Shown: piece by piece, positions 8,792-18,110 of the stretch | How the letters are laid out: each line of letters starts with the position of its first letter | Position numbering within the stretch: position 1 is the first letter of the stretch | From: an uncultured Treponema sp. | GTDB taxonomy: Bacteria; Spirochaetota; Spirochaetia; Treponematales; Treponemataceae | Length of the DNA stretch: 64,000 bases | Reading direction: 5' to 3' | NCBI RefSeq assembly: GCF_934725225.1 | Contig: NZ_CAKVAM010000006.1 | Location: 62,001-126,000, forward strand | Made by a program: the position numbers and the translations under genes | The notes under the pieces: generated by a model | The model's database searches: none | What the model saw: only the letters and a program-made list of their open reading frames with translations | What the model was told of the DNA's origin: nothing

Positions 8792-8815
8792 ACTTTATTT
8801 ATCGGTATACTGAAC
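8783..8815 (-). promoter_or_regulatory. inverted repeat enclosing the cas1 start codon
   Basis: On the mRNA strand GTTCAGTATAC (8815-8805) can pair with GTATGCTGAAC (8793-8783), eleven pairs with one G-U wobble and an 11-base loop. The cas1 ATG (8791-8789) lies inside the second arm. The hairpin fills most of the 37-base cas9-cas1 gap and leaves no ribosome-binding site, so it may limit cas1 translation; as DNA it could equally be an operator. The effect is inference. Confidence 0.6.
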
Positions 8816-8828
8816 AAAGTTCTCTATA

Positions 8829-11800
8829 TTATTTTTTTCGGAATACGCGACCTATAGGATTTACAGTTATTGAGCGGGCTTCAAAATCATTAAACAATAC
8901 ATTAATCGACTTTTCAGTATTACCAGAAAGTTCAGCCCACAAATTTTCTGTCATATTATCTTGAGTAGCTACCAACCAATCTTTACAATTCTTTTCTGAG
9001 CTTGAAAATATTGGTCTTACATCTAAAGCTTTATGCTCTTTCTGTAACTTCGCAATTCTTGCTTTATAAAAACATCCTTTATAAGTCAATTCTAAATAAT
9101 CATCTTTATAAAGAAGTTCTATTTTCTTTGCAGCAGGATGAGGTCTTTTTAACAACTCCTTTTTAGGCTTATTATTAGAATCCACTTGGTCTCCTCTAAA
9201 AAACTGTCCCTCATATTTATATTTGCTACCATTAGGTACTTTCCAAATAACAACACACACATAACCATTAGGACAAAGATAGCGCATTGTGCCATCTTTA
9301 TTTTTAATCTCAATCGGAGTTTGAACACGGTTGATGCAGCGGACTTTTTTGATTTTTGTCTGTTCACTGAATTTCTGCATTACATCTTCGATTTTTTCAG
9401 ATTTGTACGATTCCGTAAATTCTCGAAGCTGTTTTTGAATTTTCTTGTCGATTATAGAATCAAAATCCTTTTCTTTTAGTCCCAGAATATTTTCCTTACA
9501 AACATAATACTCCTTGAAAACCCAAACAACAGGATAAAGTTCTTTAAGCTCCTTTTGAACTTTTTTAATATCCTTAAGCTCTGCAATCATTTTTTCAAAC
9601 TCAGCGCGGACTTTTTCGTTTTTTATGGAAGCAATATCATCTTTCCGAATCTTTGAGATTGCAACCTGCTCTGCCCTTTTTATTTTTCCAAGAAGCGTTT
9701 CTTTTGAAAGTTTTCCCTGTGCGCCGTGGTCAGGCTTAAAACTCACGACGATATTTTTTGTCTTTTCGATAAGTTCAAGCCTTGAAACTGGCATTTGCGG
9801 AACTTCAATTTTGTTTTTCTTTCCAAAGTGATTAAGACGTGAAATTTGCTGAACCATTGAGCGGTCAATTAGCGCGATTACGCTTGCGTCAAGAGCATGA
9901 TGGCGGTGGTCGTAGCGGTTCTTTTTGTAAGTTCCAATCTGCTCGTCTTTCAGCTCAAAATGCGCAATCTCTTTGTCTCCGATTTTTCTTTTCAGAATCG
10001 AATCGATTTGCCATTTGTCGCGCAAAAGTTTTGTCATTCCGCCGCTCACAGCCCAAACATTAGAGTTTTTTTCAACAACGCACTTCAAATATTTCAACGC
10101 CATTTTTGAAAGATAAGCGTTGTCAGTAAGCTGGCGCGAAATAAATCCGCTTTCTTTCTCAAAAGTTTCCATCGCGTTTTCAGAGAAAAGCCGCCGTTTC
10201 TGCGGGTCTTTTAAATGCGAAGCTCTTTCAAGGATTTCATTCCAGTTGTGGTCTTTCGGATTATTAAAGAAAGCCTCGTAAGGAGATTTTTCGCCTTTGA
10301 ACGCGTTGCATTTTGTATGGGCAACAGTCTTGTTATGTTCAGAATCCCACAAAGTGCGTCCGAATGGAAGAATATGCTCAATTTGAACTGTATTGTCATT
10401 GAAAATATCTGCGCCGGAAATTTGCTTTCCGCAATAAATACATCTTCTGTTCAGTGCATTTTCCGGGTCAAGCTCTTCCCAAAGCTTGTATTTTAGACGG
10501 TCAGTTCTGTTTGGAAACTGGACATGAGAATTTGCGTCCTTTATTTTCTTATTTAGAATCTCGTTCTGTTTTTGATTTGCCGTAATTTTTTGCTGCATTT
10601 TTTCTTTTGCTTCACGGCTCGCTTTGAGCTCCCGGCTTACTTCTATTACAACTTGTGCTGGCTTTCCGTATTCTTTTATAAGCGCGTTCACAACAACGCG
10701 TGTCTGATTAAGTGCAATATGAACAGTCGGATTGCTTATTTTACCAAAGCGTTCCTCGTCATTTTTAGGATTTGACTTTGCTCCCATCGTTGAGCCGGAA
10801 AGAACTTTTCCGTAATAAGGAAGCTCCTCGCATTTTTCCACAGCCTGAGTTGCGTAACTATATCCAAGCTCCTGAATTACATTGTGAATCTGGCAGCGTT
10901 CTGTGCGTTCATCTGAATCTGCAAAAATTTCCGCATTTTCTTTGATTTTATTCACAACGTTTTCAGAGAATTCACGGCAAAAACTCGTTGTGCCGCTTGG
11001 AAGAACAAGTTTTGTGATAAAATTTTTCTGCTCAGGAGCCAAATCATATTTTTCAAGCATTTTTTGAACATCGGAATCTTCCTGTGCTGTTATCAGACAC
11101 TCAACTATATTGTCTTGCTCTTCAAGTCTTAAAGAATCCCAAATTTCACCAAAACGATTTTTGCTTCGGAGCTTTACAGCGGTCAAGTTTCCCTGCAAAA
11201 AGTCGCGTGCCTCAGATTCAAGGTTGAAAGTGATATTTTCATCAAGACCAAGTTTTTTGCGAATTTCCTTAAAAGTTATTTTTTCTTTTGAGTCAAGAAG
11301 CTTTATAATTTCGTCCTGCCATTCGGGAAGAAGTTTTTTTGATTTTCCCTCTGCAATAAAAGTTAGATTAAAAACGTCCTGTAAAATGCGGATTTTCTGC
11401 GCGCAAGGCATCGCCTTAAACGTTCTTTCTTTTTCCGGCATATACTGGCACTTTCCGCGTTCTTGAACTTTTAGCGGTCGCTGAAAGAAAATCTTATCGT
11501 AGATTTCTTCCCAGTAAATATCAGGATAAAATGACTCTTGTTTTTGCCGTATTAAATTGAATTCTTCTATATAGAGTTGTCGCACAGGATAATAATCCAT
11601 TCTGTTTGGGGCAAAACGAGTTCCGCCGTTGATTTCCTTGTTTTTCCAAAGAAATTCCCCAAGCGTTCTGCAGCCTGAATTTTTTATTGCATTTGAAAGA
11701 TTCGAGCATTTGTCTGCCTGCGTCAGTTTTTCAGATTTTGAGTTTTCTTTTGTTTCTTCCTGAGAAGCGTCTTTGCGGTTGCTTTTAAATCCTCGACGCA

Positions 11801-12173
11801 CAGAAAGATTGAACAAAACGCGTCCAAGCTCAAACGGCTCAAGTTTTTCATCAAGAGCTTTTATGCGAAGCTCGTAAGGATTCATAATCTTTAACGACTG
11901 CGCTTCTTCTTTTTCAGCAGGAAGAAGCCCTTGTTTTTGCAAAAGCCGGAAAGTTTCTCTTCTACGAAGTTTTCTTCTATAAATTATCCTGCGTTGCCCG
12001 CGCGCAGTTCTTCTCTCAACAGCAAGCGGCTCTTTTGATTTTGGATTTCGTCCATCTGAAAAAATTCTTACGCCGAGGTCTTCAAGTTTTTCAGGCTCAT
12101 TATCTTCATCAAGAGAATAAACAGCCCAGCCAATCGAATTTGTTCCTAAATCAAGCCCTAAACGATATTTCAT
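8829..12173 (-). CDS. cas9: CRISPR-associated endonuclease Cas9, type II-C size class
   Basis: This is the RNA-guided DNA nuclease of the locus, 1114 residues, the short form typical of II-C. Nuclease residues are all present: RuvC-I LGLDLGTNSIGWA with Asp8, then the arginine-rich bridge helix (residues about 52-72), RuvC-II VVIEVSREL with Glu511, the HNH site IEHILPFG with His600 and CNAFKGEKSP, and RuvC-III HHALDAS with His759 and Asp762. A zinc-ribbon-like CIYCG lies just before HNH. The C-terminal PAM-interacting region cannot be read for specificity. GGAG precedes the ATG. No csn2 or cas4 is adjacent. It should work with the tracrRNA encoded divergently upstream. Confidence 0.98.
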   Translation of the reverse strand: MKYRLGLDLGTNSIGWAVYSLDEDNEPEKLEDLGVRIFSDGRNPKSKEPLAVERRTARGQRRIIYRRKLRRRETFRLLQKQGLLPAEKEEAQSLKIMNPYELRIKALDEKLEPFELGRVLFNLSVRRGFKSNRKDASQEETKENSKSEKLTQADKCSNLSNAIKNSGCRTLGEFLWKNKEINGGTRFAPNRMDYYPVRQLYIEEFNLIRQKQESFYPDIYWEEIYDKIFFQRPLKVQERGKCQYMPEKERTFKAMPCAQKIRILQDVFNLTFIAEGKSKKLLPEWQDEIIKLLDSKEKITFKEIRKKLGLDENITFNLESEARDFLQGNLTAVKLRSKNRFGEIWDSLRLEEQDNIVECLITAQEDSDVQKMLEKYDLAPEQKNFITKLVLPSGTTSFCREFSENVVNKIKENAEIFADSDERTERCQIHNVIQELGYSYATQAVEKCEELPYYGKVLSGSTMGAKSNPKNDEERFGKISNPTVHIALNQTRVVVNALIKEYGKPAQVVIEVSRELKASREAKEKMQQKITANQKQNEILNKKIKDANSHVQFPNRTDRLKYKLWEELDPENALNRRCIYCGKQISGADIFNDNTVQIEHILPFGRTLWDSEHNKTVAHTKCNAFKGEKSPYEAFFNNPKDHNWNEILERASHLKDPQKRRLFSENAMETFEKESGFISRQLTDNAYLSKMALKYLKCVVEKNSNVWAVSGGMTKLLRDKWQIDSILKRKIGDKEIAHFELKDEQIGTYKKNRYDHRHHALDASVIALIDRSMVQQISRLNHFGKKNKIEVPQMPVSRLELIEKTKNIVVSFKPDHGAQGKLSKETLLGKIKRAEQVAISKIRKDDIASIKNEKVRAEFEKMIAELKDIKKVQKELKELYPVVWVFKEYYVCKENILGLKEKDFDSIIDKKIQKQLREFTESYKSEKIEDVMQKFSEQTKIKKVRCINRVQTPIEIKNKDGTMRYLCPNGYVCVVIWKVPNGSKYKYEGQFFRGDQVDSNNKPKKELLKRPHPAAKKIELLYKDDYLELTYKGCFYKARIAKLQKEHKALDVRPIFSSSEKNCKDWLVATQDNMTENLWAELSGNTEKSINVLFNDFEARSITVNPIGRVFRKK

Positions 12174-12189
12174 TATAATCTCCAGCTAA

Positions 12190-12220
12190 AATTATATCAC
12201 GGCTTATTAAATGGGAGCAA
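12190..12220 (-). promoter_or_regulatory. predicted cas9 operon promoter
   Basis: On the minus strand TTGCTC and TATAAT are separated by 18 bases, and the -10 box lies about 15 bases before the cas9 ribosome-binding site. It is back to back with the tracrRNA promoter, so the two components share a divergent control region. Predicted from sequence only. Confidence 0.55.
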
Positions 12221-12239
12221 TTATTTTGTTAGAAATCAT

Positions 12240-12267
12240 TTGACAAATCATGTTTTATTATTATAAA
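12240..12267 (+). promoter_or_regulatory. predicted tracrRNA promoter
   Basis: TTGACA at 12240-12245 and TATAAA at 12262-12267 are separated by 16 bp, the same spacing as in the promoter inside each CRISPR repeat. The predicted transcription start, about 12274, lies three bases before the anti-repeat. Confidence 0.75.
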
Positions 12268-12273
12268 ATAATC

Positions 12274-12402
12274 TCACTGATTAATTTTTCTAGTCAACCT
12301 GCTAACAAGGATCTTTAAGATTCCGCAAAATGCTTATACATTCTTAGGAATGTGTATAGACAAGATGATAAAAGGAAGCTCCGGCTTCCTTTTTGTTTTT
12401 TC
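12274..12402 (+). ncRNA. tracrRNA of the type II-C system
   Basis: The segment at 12277-12302 (CTGATTAATTTTTCTAG then TCAACCTGC) is the reverse complement of repeat positions 3-28 except for about two mismatches, so it can pair with the repeat part of crRNA. Downstream comes a nexus-like region, a hairpin of TATACATTC with GAATGTGTATA (about 12336-12361, with a small bulge), and a final terminator: AAAGGAAGC at 12371-12379 and GCTTCCTTT around a TCCG tetraloop, followed by T-rich sequence to about 12401. It is transcribed away from cas9. Exact ends are predicted from promoter and terminator positions. Confidence 0.92.
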
Positions 12403-12551
12403 AAAAATCAGATAAATAGTTCAAACTTTCTTTTCAGTCTTAAAAACCAAAAAGTTTCTCTTTAATCTTTGCAAATTTTTTGGTGATACAGCCAACAGGA
12501 ATTTGCAGAAAAAATGAGAGGCGAACTATGAATTTTTTCATTTGCTTGCCT

Positions 12552-13829
12552 TTATGAATTTGCCTTGTAGGTTTCTGCAATGATTCTGATTCCGTCTTCA
12601 AGTTCGTCATCTGGACGCGCATAATTTATCCTTATGCACTTTGAATAATGCGGATGATTTTTAAATGCGCCTCCATTTCCAAAGAAAAAATATTCGCCCG
12701 GAACAACGACAACGCCCTGCTCTTTAAGTTTTTTGTAAAGCTCCTTCGTTGTGATTTTTAGATTTCGCATTAAAATCCAAAGGAAAATCGAGCCTTCGCC
12801 TTTATGAATGGCGTAATCAGTTCCCGCAAAATATTTATGCACAAGGCTCTGGGCAAATTTATTTTTCTTTTCGTAATACGGACGCACAAAGTTTGAAGCG
12901 GCTCCAATCAGTTTTCCGCTTTCGATTAGATTAGAAGCAATCGCCTGGCCAAGACTTCCCGAAGAAAGTGCAATTATAGAATTCAAATTTGAAAGAGCTG
13001 TAACAATTTCTTTTCTTGCAATTATAATTCCAGTGCGCAAACTCGGAAGACCGATTTTTGAAAGGCTCATGCTAAGAATTACATTTTCATTCCAGAAAGG
13101 TTTTGCGTCATTGAAAATTATGTGCGGCCACGGAAGTCCATAGGCGTTGTCAATAATCAGCGGAATAGAATGTTCTTTTGCAAGCTCAGACATCCGCGTA
13201 ACTTCTTCATCAGTAAGAACGTTGCCGGTTGGATTTGTGGGACGGCTTACGCAAAGAGCGGCAATGCTATTGTCCTTGTTAAGACGTTCTTCAAGTTTTT
13301 CAAAATCTACAAAATATTTAAAAGTGTTGTCGCTGTATTCTTCAAAGCGTGAAGGAATGCTTTCAAAAGTTTCGCTTTCAATTCCCTGATCCGCATAGCC
13401 CACATATTCCGGCACAAGCGGAAAAAGAATTTTCTTTTTGGATTTTTTTCCATCTGGCGAAGTGAATGTTCCGGAAAGAAGATTGAAAAGATAAAAGCAC
13501 GCGCTCTGGCTTCCGTTGCACACTGCGATATTTTCTGGCTTTACATCCCATCCGAAATTTTTTGAAAAAAAAGTTGCGACAGAATTTATAAACGCATTTC
13601 TTCCCTGCGGACCGTCATACCTTCCAATCAAATCTTCAAACGCACGGCCGTCTTTCATTATGCGTTCCATTTCGGCGCGGTACATTTTTTCAAGTTCTGG
13701 AATCTGCGCAGGATTTCCTCCTCCAAGCGCGCAAAGTTTTTTTCCTTCAGGAAGAGGCGCGCCCAAGTCTTCCATCAATTGCAAAATTCCAGACTCTCCC
13801 GTAAGTTTTTTTCCAAAATCTGAAAACAT
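12552..13829 (-). CDS. avtA: valine-pyruvate aminotransferase family PLP enzyme
   Basis: The 425 residues are a class I/II PLP aminotransferase resembling AvtA: LGGGNPAQIPE near the N terminus, YDGPQGRNAFINS, VCNGSQSACFYL, SRPTNPTGNVLTDEE with the conserved Asn, IIDNAYGLPWP with Asp for the pyridine nitrogen, and SLSKIGLPSLRTGI with the Schiff-base Lys. AvtA exchanges amino groups between valine or 2-oxoisovalerate and alanine or pyruvate; substrate preference cannot be read here. GAGG precedes the ATG. It is the last gene of the long minus-strand run, 17 bases after clpC. The 149 bases between it and the tracrRNA terminator show nothing recognisable. Confidence 0.87.
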   Translation of the reverse strand: MFSDFGKKLTGESGILQLMEDLGAPLPEGKKLCALGGGNPAQIPELEKMYRAEMERIMKDGRAFEDLIGRYDGPQGRNAFINSVATFFSKNFGWDVKPENIAVCNGSQSACFYLFNLLSGTFTSPDGKKSKKKILFPLVPEYVGYADQGIESETFESIPSRFEEYSDNTFKYFVDFEKLEERLNKDNSIAALCVSRPTNPTGNVLTDEEVTRMSELAKEHSIPLIIDNAYGLPWPHIIFNDAKPFWNENVILSMSLSKIGLPSLRTGIIIARKEIVTALSNLNSIIALSSGSLGQAIASNLIESGKLIGAASNFVRPYYEKKNKFAQSLVHKYFAGTDYAIHKGEGSIFLWILMRNLKITTKELYKKLKEQGVVVVPGEYFFFGNGGAFKNHPHYSKCIRINYARPDDELEDGIRIIAETYKANS

Positions 13830-13846
13830 TTTTTATCCTCGTTTTT

Positions 13847-16414
13847 TTATGAAAGTTGATTTGCTTCTTTTGCTGAAAACTCCTGCTTTTTATTTGTAAC
13901 TGCTGCTCTCTTTTTTTTCTTGCTGAGTTTTAATGAAACAGTTCCGTCAATGCAATCCACGGAAACTGTTTCGCCTTCCGCACTTTCATTTTGCAAAAGA
14001 AGATTTGCAAGCGGATCTTCAATTTCTTTTTGAAGCAAACGGCGCATCGGGCGCGCTCCCATTGAAGGTTCGTAGCCGTGTTCCACAAGATATTCTTTGG
14101 CTTTAGGTTTAAGCGCAAGTGAAATTGATTTTTCAGCAAGACGCTCTTCAAGTTCTTTAATTTGAATTTCGAGTATGGAGGCAATTTGTTTTTTTGAAAG
14201 CGCATCAAAAACTATCACATCGTCAATTCGGTTAAGAAGTTCAGGCGACATAATTTTTTTGAGCTCTTCCATTGCGCTGGATTTTATTTCGCTGTACGGA
14301 ACAATTCCTTCTTTTGCTGTGGAAAATCCCATTTTGCTTTCCGCAGTAATTTCTCTTGCACCCGCATTGCTGGTCATAATGATAACTGTATTTTTGAAGC
14401 TCACGGTATGACCAAGGTTATCTTTTAATTCGCCCTCTTCAAGAAGCTGAAGCAAAAGATTGTAAATGTCATGGTGAGCTTTTTCAATTTCATCAAGAAG
14501 CACAACTGAATATGGATGCTGCCGAACTTGTTCCGTAAGCAATCCGCCTTCTTCATAGCCGATGTATCCCGGAGGCGCGCCCACAAGACGAGATGCGTTT
14601 TGCTTTTCCATGTAGTCGCTCATGTCCACACGAATCAAAGCTTCTTCCGTTCCAAAAAGAAATTTTGCAAGCGACTTTGCAAGCTGAGTTTTTCCAACGC
14701 CAGTAGGACCAAGAAAAATAAAAGAGCCTACAGGACGCTTATGTGAAGAAATGCCGGCCTTGCTTCTGCGGACTGCGCTGCAAATTGAAGCAACAGCTTT
14801 ATCTTGTCCCACAACTTCTTCATGCAGAATTTTTTCCATATTCAAAAGCCTGCCAGATTTTCCTTCATCCAGTTTTGAAACATCGATTCCAGAAATTTCA
14901 CTTATAATCCTGCAGACATCTTCCGCGCAGACACGGCGTTTTTTTGCAGCGTCAGAAGATTTCCATTTGCGGTTTAAATCGTCGATTCTTGAGCGCAGCA
15001 AATTTATGTGGTCTCTGATATACGCGGCTTTTTCATATTCCTGTGAAGCAACAAGTTCACGCTTCTGCTCGTTGTATCTTGCGTATTCCGATTCAAGTTT
15101 GTCCAGTTCTTCCGGGCGAACATCTTCCTGCAATTTTTTTGCAGCTCCGGCTTCGTCAAGAATATCAATCGCTTTATCCGGCAAAAACCGCTCAGAAATA
15201 TATCGCTTGCTGTATTTTACAATAAGCGGAATCACATCATCTTCATAAACAACATGATGAAATTCTTCATAATATTTTTTTAGTCCCAAAAGTATTTTTT
15301 GCGTTTCGTCTTCGGAAGGCTCTTCAACTTTTACAGTCTGAAATCTTCTTACAAGCGCGGAATCTTTTTCAAAATATTTTCGGTATTCCTTCGTCGTAGT
15401 CGCTCCAATCATCTGAAGCTCACCGCGGCTTAGAGCAGGCTTTATCATGTTGCTTGCATCCATTGAGCCTTCTGGTCCGCCAGCTCCAATTATAGTGTGA
15501 AGCTCATCAACAAAAAGAATAATATTTTTTGATTCCTTGATTTCCTTCATCACACGTTTGAGCCGCTCTTCAAATTCACCGCGGTATTTTGTTCCTGCAA
15601 TCATTGCAGCCAAATCAAGCTGAAGAAGTTTTTTTCCAAGAAGGTCAGCAGGAACTTTTCCATTTGCAATGCGCTGCGCAAGAGATTCTGCTATCGCAGT
15701 TTTTCCAACGCCCGGCTCTCCAACAAGAACCGGATTATTTTTTGTGCGGCGGCTTAAAATCTGAATTGTTCGCAAAACTTCTTTTTCACGGCCAACAACA
15801 GGATCTAAGTTTCCGTCCTTTGCATCTTGCGTCAAGTCTCTTGAAAACTGCGCAAGAATTCCCGACTGCTTTTGTTTTCTTTGCGCGCTTCCGTCTGCCA
15901 TAAAAGGAACTGGAGTTTCCTGCGCAAAATTTCCGCCTGAAAAATTTTTTGAATCTTTTACAGCAGAAGAAGGAATTTTCCGCTGAATATCGGCAATCGC
16001 TTTTTTTACTTGCTCGATGGAAATTCCCGCGCGCTTCAAATATGCCCACAAAAGGGAACGCTCCTCTGTAGCCGCGGCAAACAAAAGATGTTCTGTTCCA
16101 ACATAATTGCATTGCATTGTCTTCGCATCAAACGCTGCCTGATTCAAAAATCTTTCTGTACGTTCAGAATTCGGAATTGTCTTTAGTTCAGCATCTGGAA
16201 AACGAGAAGGCAAACTTTGTTCAATCGCAAGCTGAAGAGTAAGGACATTTATTCTAAGCTGCTGAAGCACAACGTATCCAAGTCCTTCCGCGGATTTTAA
16301 AAGCGCAAGTATAATATGTTCCGGCTCAATCTGCCGGCTTCCTAAAAAATAAGCTTCGTCTTGAGCAAGCGCAACCAAAATACGCTGTGCCCTAGGAGAA
16401 AAATTTTCATACAT
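13847..16414 (-). CDS. clpC: ClpC-type AAA+ unfoldase
   Basis: This is a two-ring Hsp100 ATPase of 855 residues. Order of parts: N-terminal double Clp-N repeat (about 1-145), first AAA+ with Walker A GEPGVGKT at 232-239 and FVDELHTIIGAGG, a short middle domain containing a UVR-like segment EYEKAAYIRDHINLLR (the ClpC rather than ClpB arrangement), second AAA+ with GPTGVGKT, and a ClpP-docking-type loop MGF near residue 700. It ends in a lysine-rich tail. It should unfold substrates for ClpP, which is not in this window. It lies nine bases after mcsB, as in Firmicutes class III heat-shock operons, but no ctsR repressor gene is present. Confidence 0.93.
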   Translation of the reverse strand: MYENFSPRAQRILVALAQDEAYFLGSRQIEPEHIILALLKSAEGLGYVVLQQLRINVLTLQLAIEQSLPSRFPDAELKTIPNSERTERFLNQAAFDAKTMQCNYVGTEHLLFAAATEERSLLWAYLKRAGISIEQVKKAIADIQRKIPSSAVKDSKNFSGGNFAQETPVPFMADGSAQRKQKQSGILAQFSRDLTQDAKDGNLDPVVGREKEVLRTIQILSRRTKNNPVLVGEPGVGKTAIAESLAQRIANGKVPADLLGKKLLQLDLAAMIAGTKYRGEFEERLKRVMKEIKESKNIILFVDELHTIIGAGGPEGSMDASNMIKPALSRGELQMIGATTTKEYRKYFEKDSALVRRFQTVKVEEPSEDETQKILLGLKKYYEEFHHVVYEDDVIPLIVKYSKRYISERFLPDKAIDILDEAGAAKKLQEDVRPEELDKLESEYARYNEQKRELVASQEYEKAAYIRDHINLLRSRIDDLNRKWKSSDAAKKRRVCAEDVCRIISEISGIDVSKLDEGKSGRLLNMEKILHEEVVGQDKAVASICSAVRRSKAGISSHKRPVGSFIFLGPTGVGKTQLAKSLAKFLFGTEEALIRVDMSDYMEKQNASRLVGAPPGYIGYEEGGLLTEQVRQHPYSVVLLDEIEKAHHDIYNLLLQLLEEGELKDNLGHTVSFKNTVIIMTSNAGAREITAESKMGFSTAKEGIVPYSEIKSSAMEELKKIMSPELLNRIDDVIVFDALSKKQIASILEIQIKELEERLAEKSISLALKPKAKEYLVEHGYEPSMGARPMRRLLQKEIEDPLANLLLQNESAEGETVSVDCIDGTVSLKLSKKKKRAAVTNKKQEFSAKEANQLS

Positions 16415-16423
16415 ATAGGAACC

Positions 16424-17536
16424 TCACTTTTCAATATTTTCAAAAGCTTCCTGCAAAATCAAAGCTCTAAGACGCTCAATTTTACGCGGACGGTTGTCCT
16501 GAATATCTTTTTCAAATTTAAATTTTCCGTTGTCAAGAACATATTCAAGATGTCCTTCCTGAACTCTGTAAAGCAAAGCGTGCAACTCCGACTCTTCGAC
16601 TCCAGAAAAAACTCCCATATCCTTGCCAAACTTTACTCCGCTTATAATGTCGATAGCTTCTCTAAGCGAAATAAAAAAACTGCTCTTTGCCAAAGCCAGC
16701 GACCGAAGCGCATAGTTTGAAATTTCAGTTATATGCTGAACCTTGCAAGTTTTTCGTGCCGCTCTTTCTTCCTTTAAAATATTCTGAACAGCGCATTGAA
16801 TCGAAGCAATCTGATCGAACTCACTTCCGCCCGCTGAACTTTTAGGAACAACAATGTAATAGCTGCCCAAAGAAGTTCCTTTTGTTCCAAAGCCGCTCAA
16901 AGCATTTCCGCCGCCAGAACCATAGCAAGCCAGCAAATTAAATCCGTCGCCTGAAATATTTTTTACAATCGAATCAATTGAGCCAAGCAATGAGCAGGCA
17001 GGCAGATGAAGTTTTACAACAACAGAAAGTCCGCTTCCAGAATTTAAAACTGAATAAGTCAAATATCCAAACTCGTAGCTTGCTGCAAACTGAATTCTTT
17101 TTTGAAGCTCTCTGTCAATTTCATAAACTGAATTCGACGCGGCTTCAATTCCAAGTCCTGGAATAAATGAAGAAATTTTCAAATGATCGTCAGTGTTTAC
17201 AGTGCAAGAAATTTTTCCATCATTGCGAAGAACAAGTCCAGTTTTTTTTCCTTTTGAATCGAAAAGAATTCCGCGCTCATGCATTATTTTGTTTCCAATG
17301 CCATCAAGCTTGCAAACAGAAACCGCCTGAAAATCCTCCGCATTCTTTAAAAAATTAAACGCATCAAAAACAATAGACTGAATGCGCTCACTTTCAGAAT
17401 CATTCAGTTTGTCTGGAAAAGGAAAATTTGCAAGATTTCTTGAAAGAGTCGCTCTGGTTGCAACAACAATATCTTGCTCAGGTCCCGCACAAGCATACCA
17501 AGCTCCAGAAACATCTTCTTTTGATTTTTTCATCAT
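16424..17536 (-). CDS. mcsB: McsB-like protein arginine kinase homologue with altered active-site motifs
   Basis: The protein has 370 residues and overall McsB architecture: ATRATLSRNLANFPFP near the start, FGYLTYS in the middle, and SLREAIDIISGVKFGKDMG with ALLYRVQEGHLEYVL at the end. McsB phosphorylates arginines on misfolded proteins for ClpC-ClpP. However, the usual NEEDH acidic motif reads NTDDH at residues 114-118, the catalytic-region TSCPTN reads TYSVLN (Ser162 where Cys is normal), and the arginine of GTGLRAS is Ser171. Kinase activity is therefore doubtful, while adaptor function remains possible. It overlaps mcsA by one base and precedes clpC by nine. Confidence 0.85.
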   Translation of the reverse strand: MMKKSKEDVSGAWYACAGPEQDIVVATRATLSRNLANFPFPDKLNDSESERIQSIVFDAFNFLKNAEDFQAVSVCKLDGIGNKIMHERGILFDSKGKKTGLVLRNDGKISCTVNTDDHLKISSFIPGLGIEAASNSVYEIDRELQKRIQFAASYEFGYLTYSVLNSGSGLSVVVKLHLPACSLLGSIDSIVKNISGDGFNLLACYGSGGGNALSGFGTKGTSLGSYYIVVPKSSAGGSEFDQIASIQCAVQNILKEERAARKTCKVQHITEISNYALRSLALAKSSFFISLREAIDIISGVKFGKDMGVFSGVEESELHALLYRVQEGHLEYVLDNGKFKFEKDIQDNRPRKIERLRALILQEAFENIEK

Positions 17537-18072
17537 CAGCCGATTTCTCCACTAGAAATTTCCGCCGAACCTGAAACTGCATTTTTTTCAAGAGCCTTTA
17601 AATAATCCCTGTACATTGCAGCTTTTTCATAATCTTCTTTTTGAATCGCAATATTCAGTTTATTCTGAAGAATAACTCTGTCATTTAAAACAGAACGCAC
17701 AGAAGAAAGACGAGTCGGCATTGAGCCTTTGAATATTTCTTTTATTCCGTTAGTTTCAAGAAAATGCCTTACATCATTTTTAAAAATCGCATAGCATTCC
17801 GGGCAGCCAGCTTTTCCATTCCGAGTTATTTCTTTTAATGAAGTTCCGCAGACAGGACAAAGTTTATTTTCACGCTCTGAAATTTTTTTTGAAACATTTG
17901 CAAGTTCTCTAAAAAGATTTCCGATTGAAGATTCTATGCTTTTTGGGTCTGGAGAAATTCCGCGCTCCATTGCGCATTCGAGGCATATATTTATTTTCCG
18001 GCGAGAACCATCAGTTGATGTTTGTTCCATAAAAATTACAGCTTCACGTTCATGGCAAAAATCGCAAATCAT
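17536..18072 (-). CDS. mcsA: McsA-like zinc-finger/UVR protein, activator of McsB
   Basis: The protein has 178 residues. Two pairs of zinc-binding CxxC motifs are at the N terminus (Cys3/6 and Cys30/33) and two more in the middle (CPVC and CPEC). The C terminus has a UVR motif, LNIAIQKEDYEKAAMYRDYLKAL. In Bacillus, McsA binds metal and activates McsB within the ClpC control system. Position directly before mcsB and clpC supports the call. All four metal-binding pairs are intact, in contrast to the altered kinase. It begins 38 bases after the transporter permease gene. Confidence 0.9.
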   Translation of the reverse strand: MICDFCHEREAVIFMEQTSTDGSRRKINICLECAMERGISPDPKSIESSIGNLFRELANVSKKISERENKLCPVCGTSLKEITRNGKAGCPECYAIFKNDVRHFLETNGIKEIFKGSMPTRLSSVRSVLNDRVILQNKLNIAIQKEDYEKAAMYRDYLKALEKNAVSGSAEISSGEIG

Positions 18073-18110
18073 ACTTTTCCTCGTTTTTCAAATAGTGAGT
18101 GTACCATAAA

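Noticed and set aside
12440..12551. Short open frame between avtA and the tracrRNA
   Set aside because: It overlaps the avtA 3' end in another frame and has no supporting start signal.
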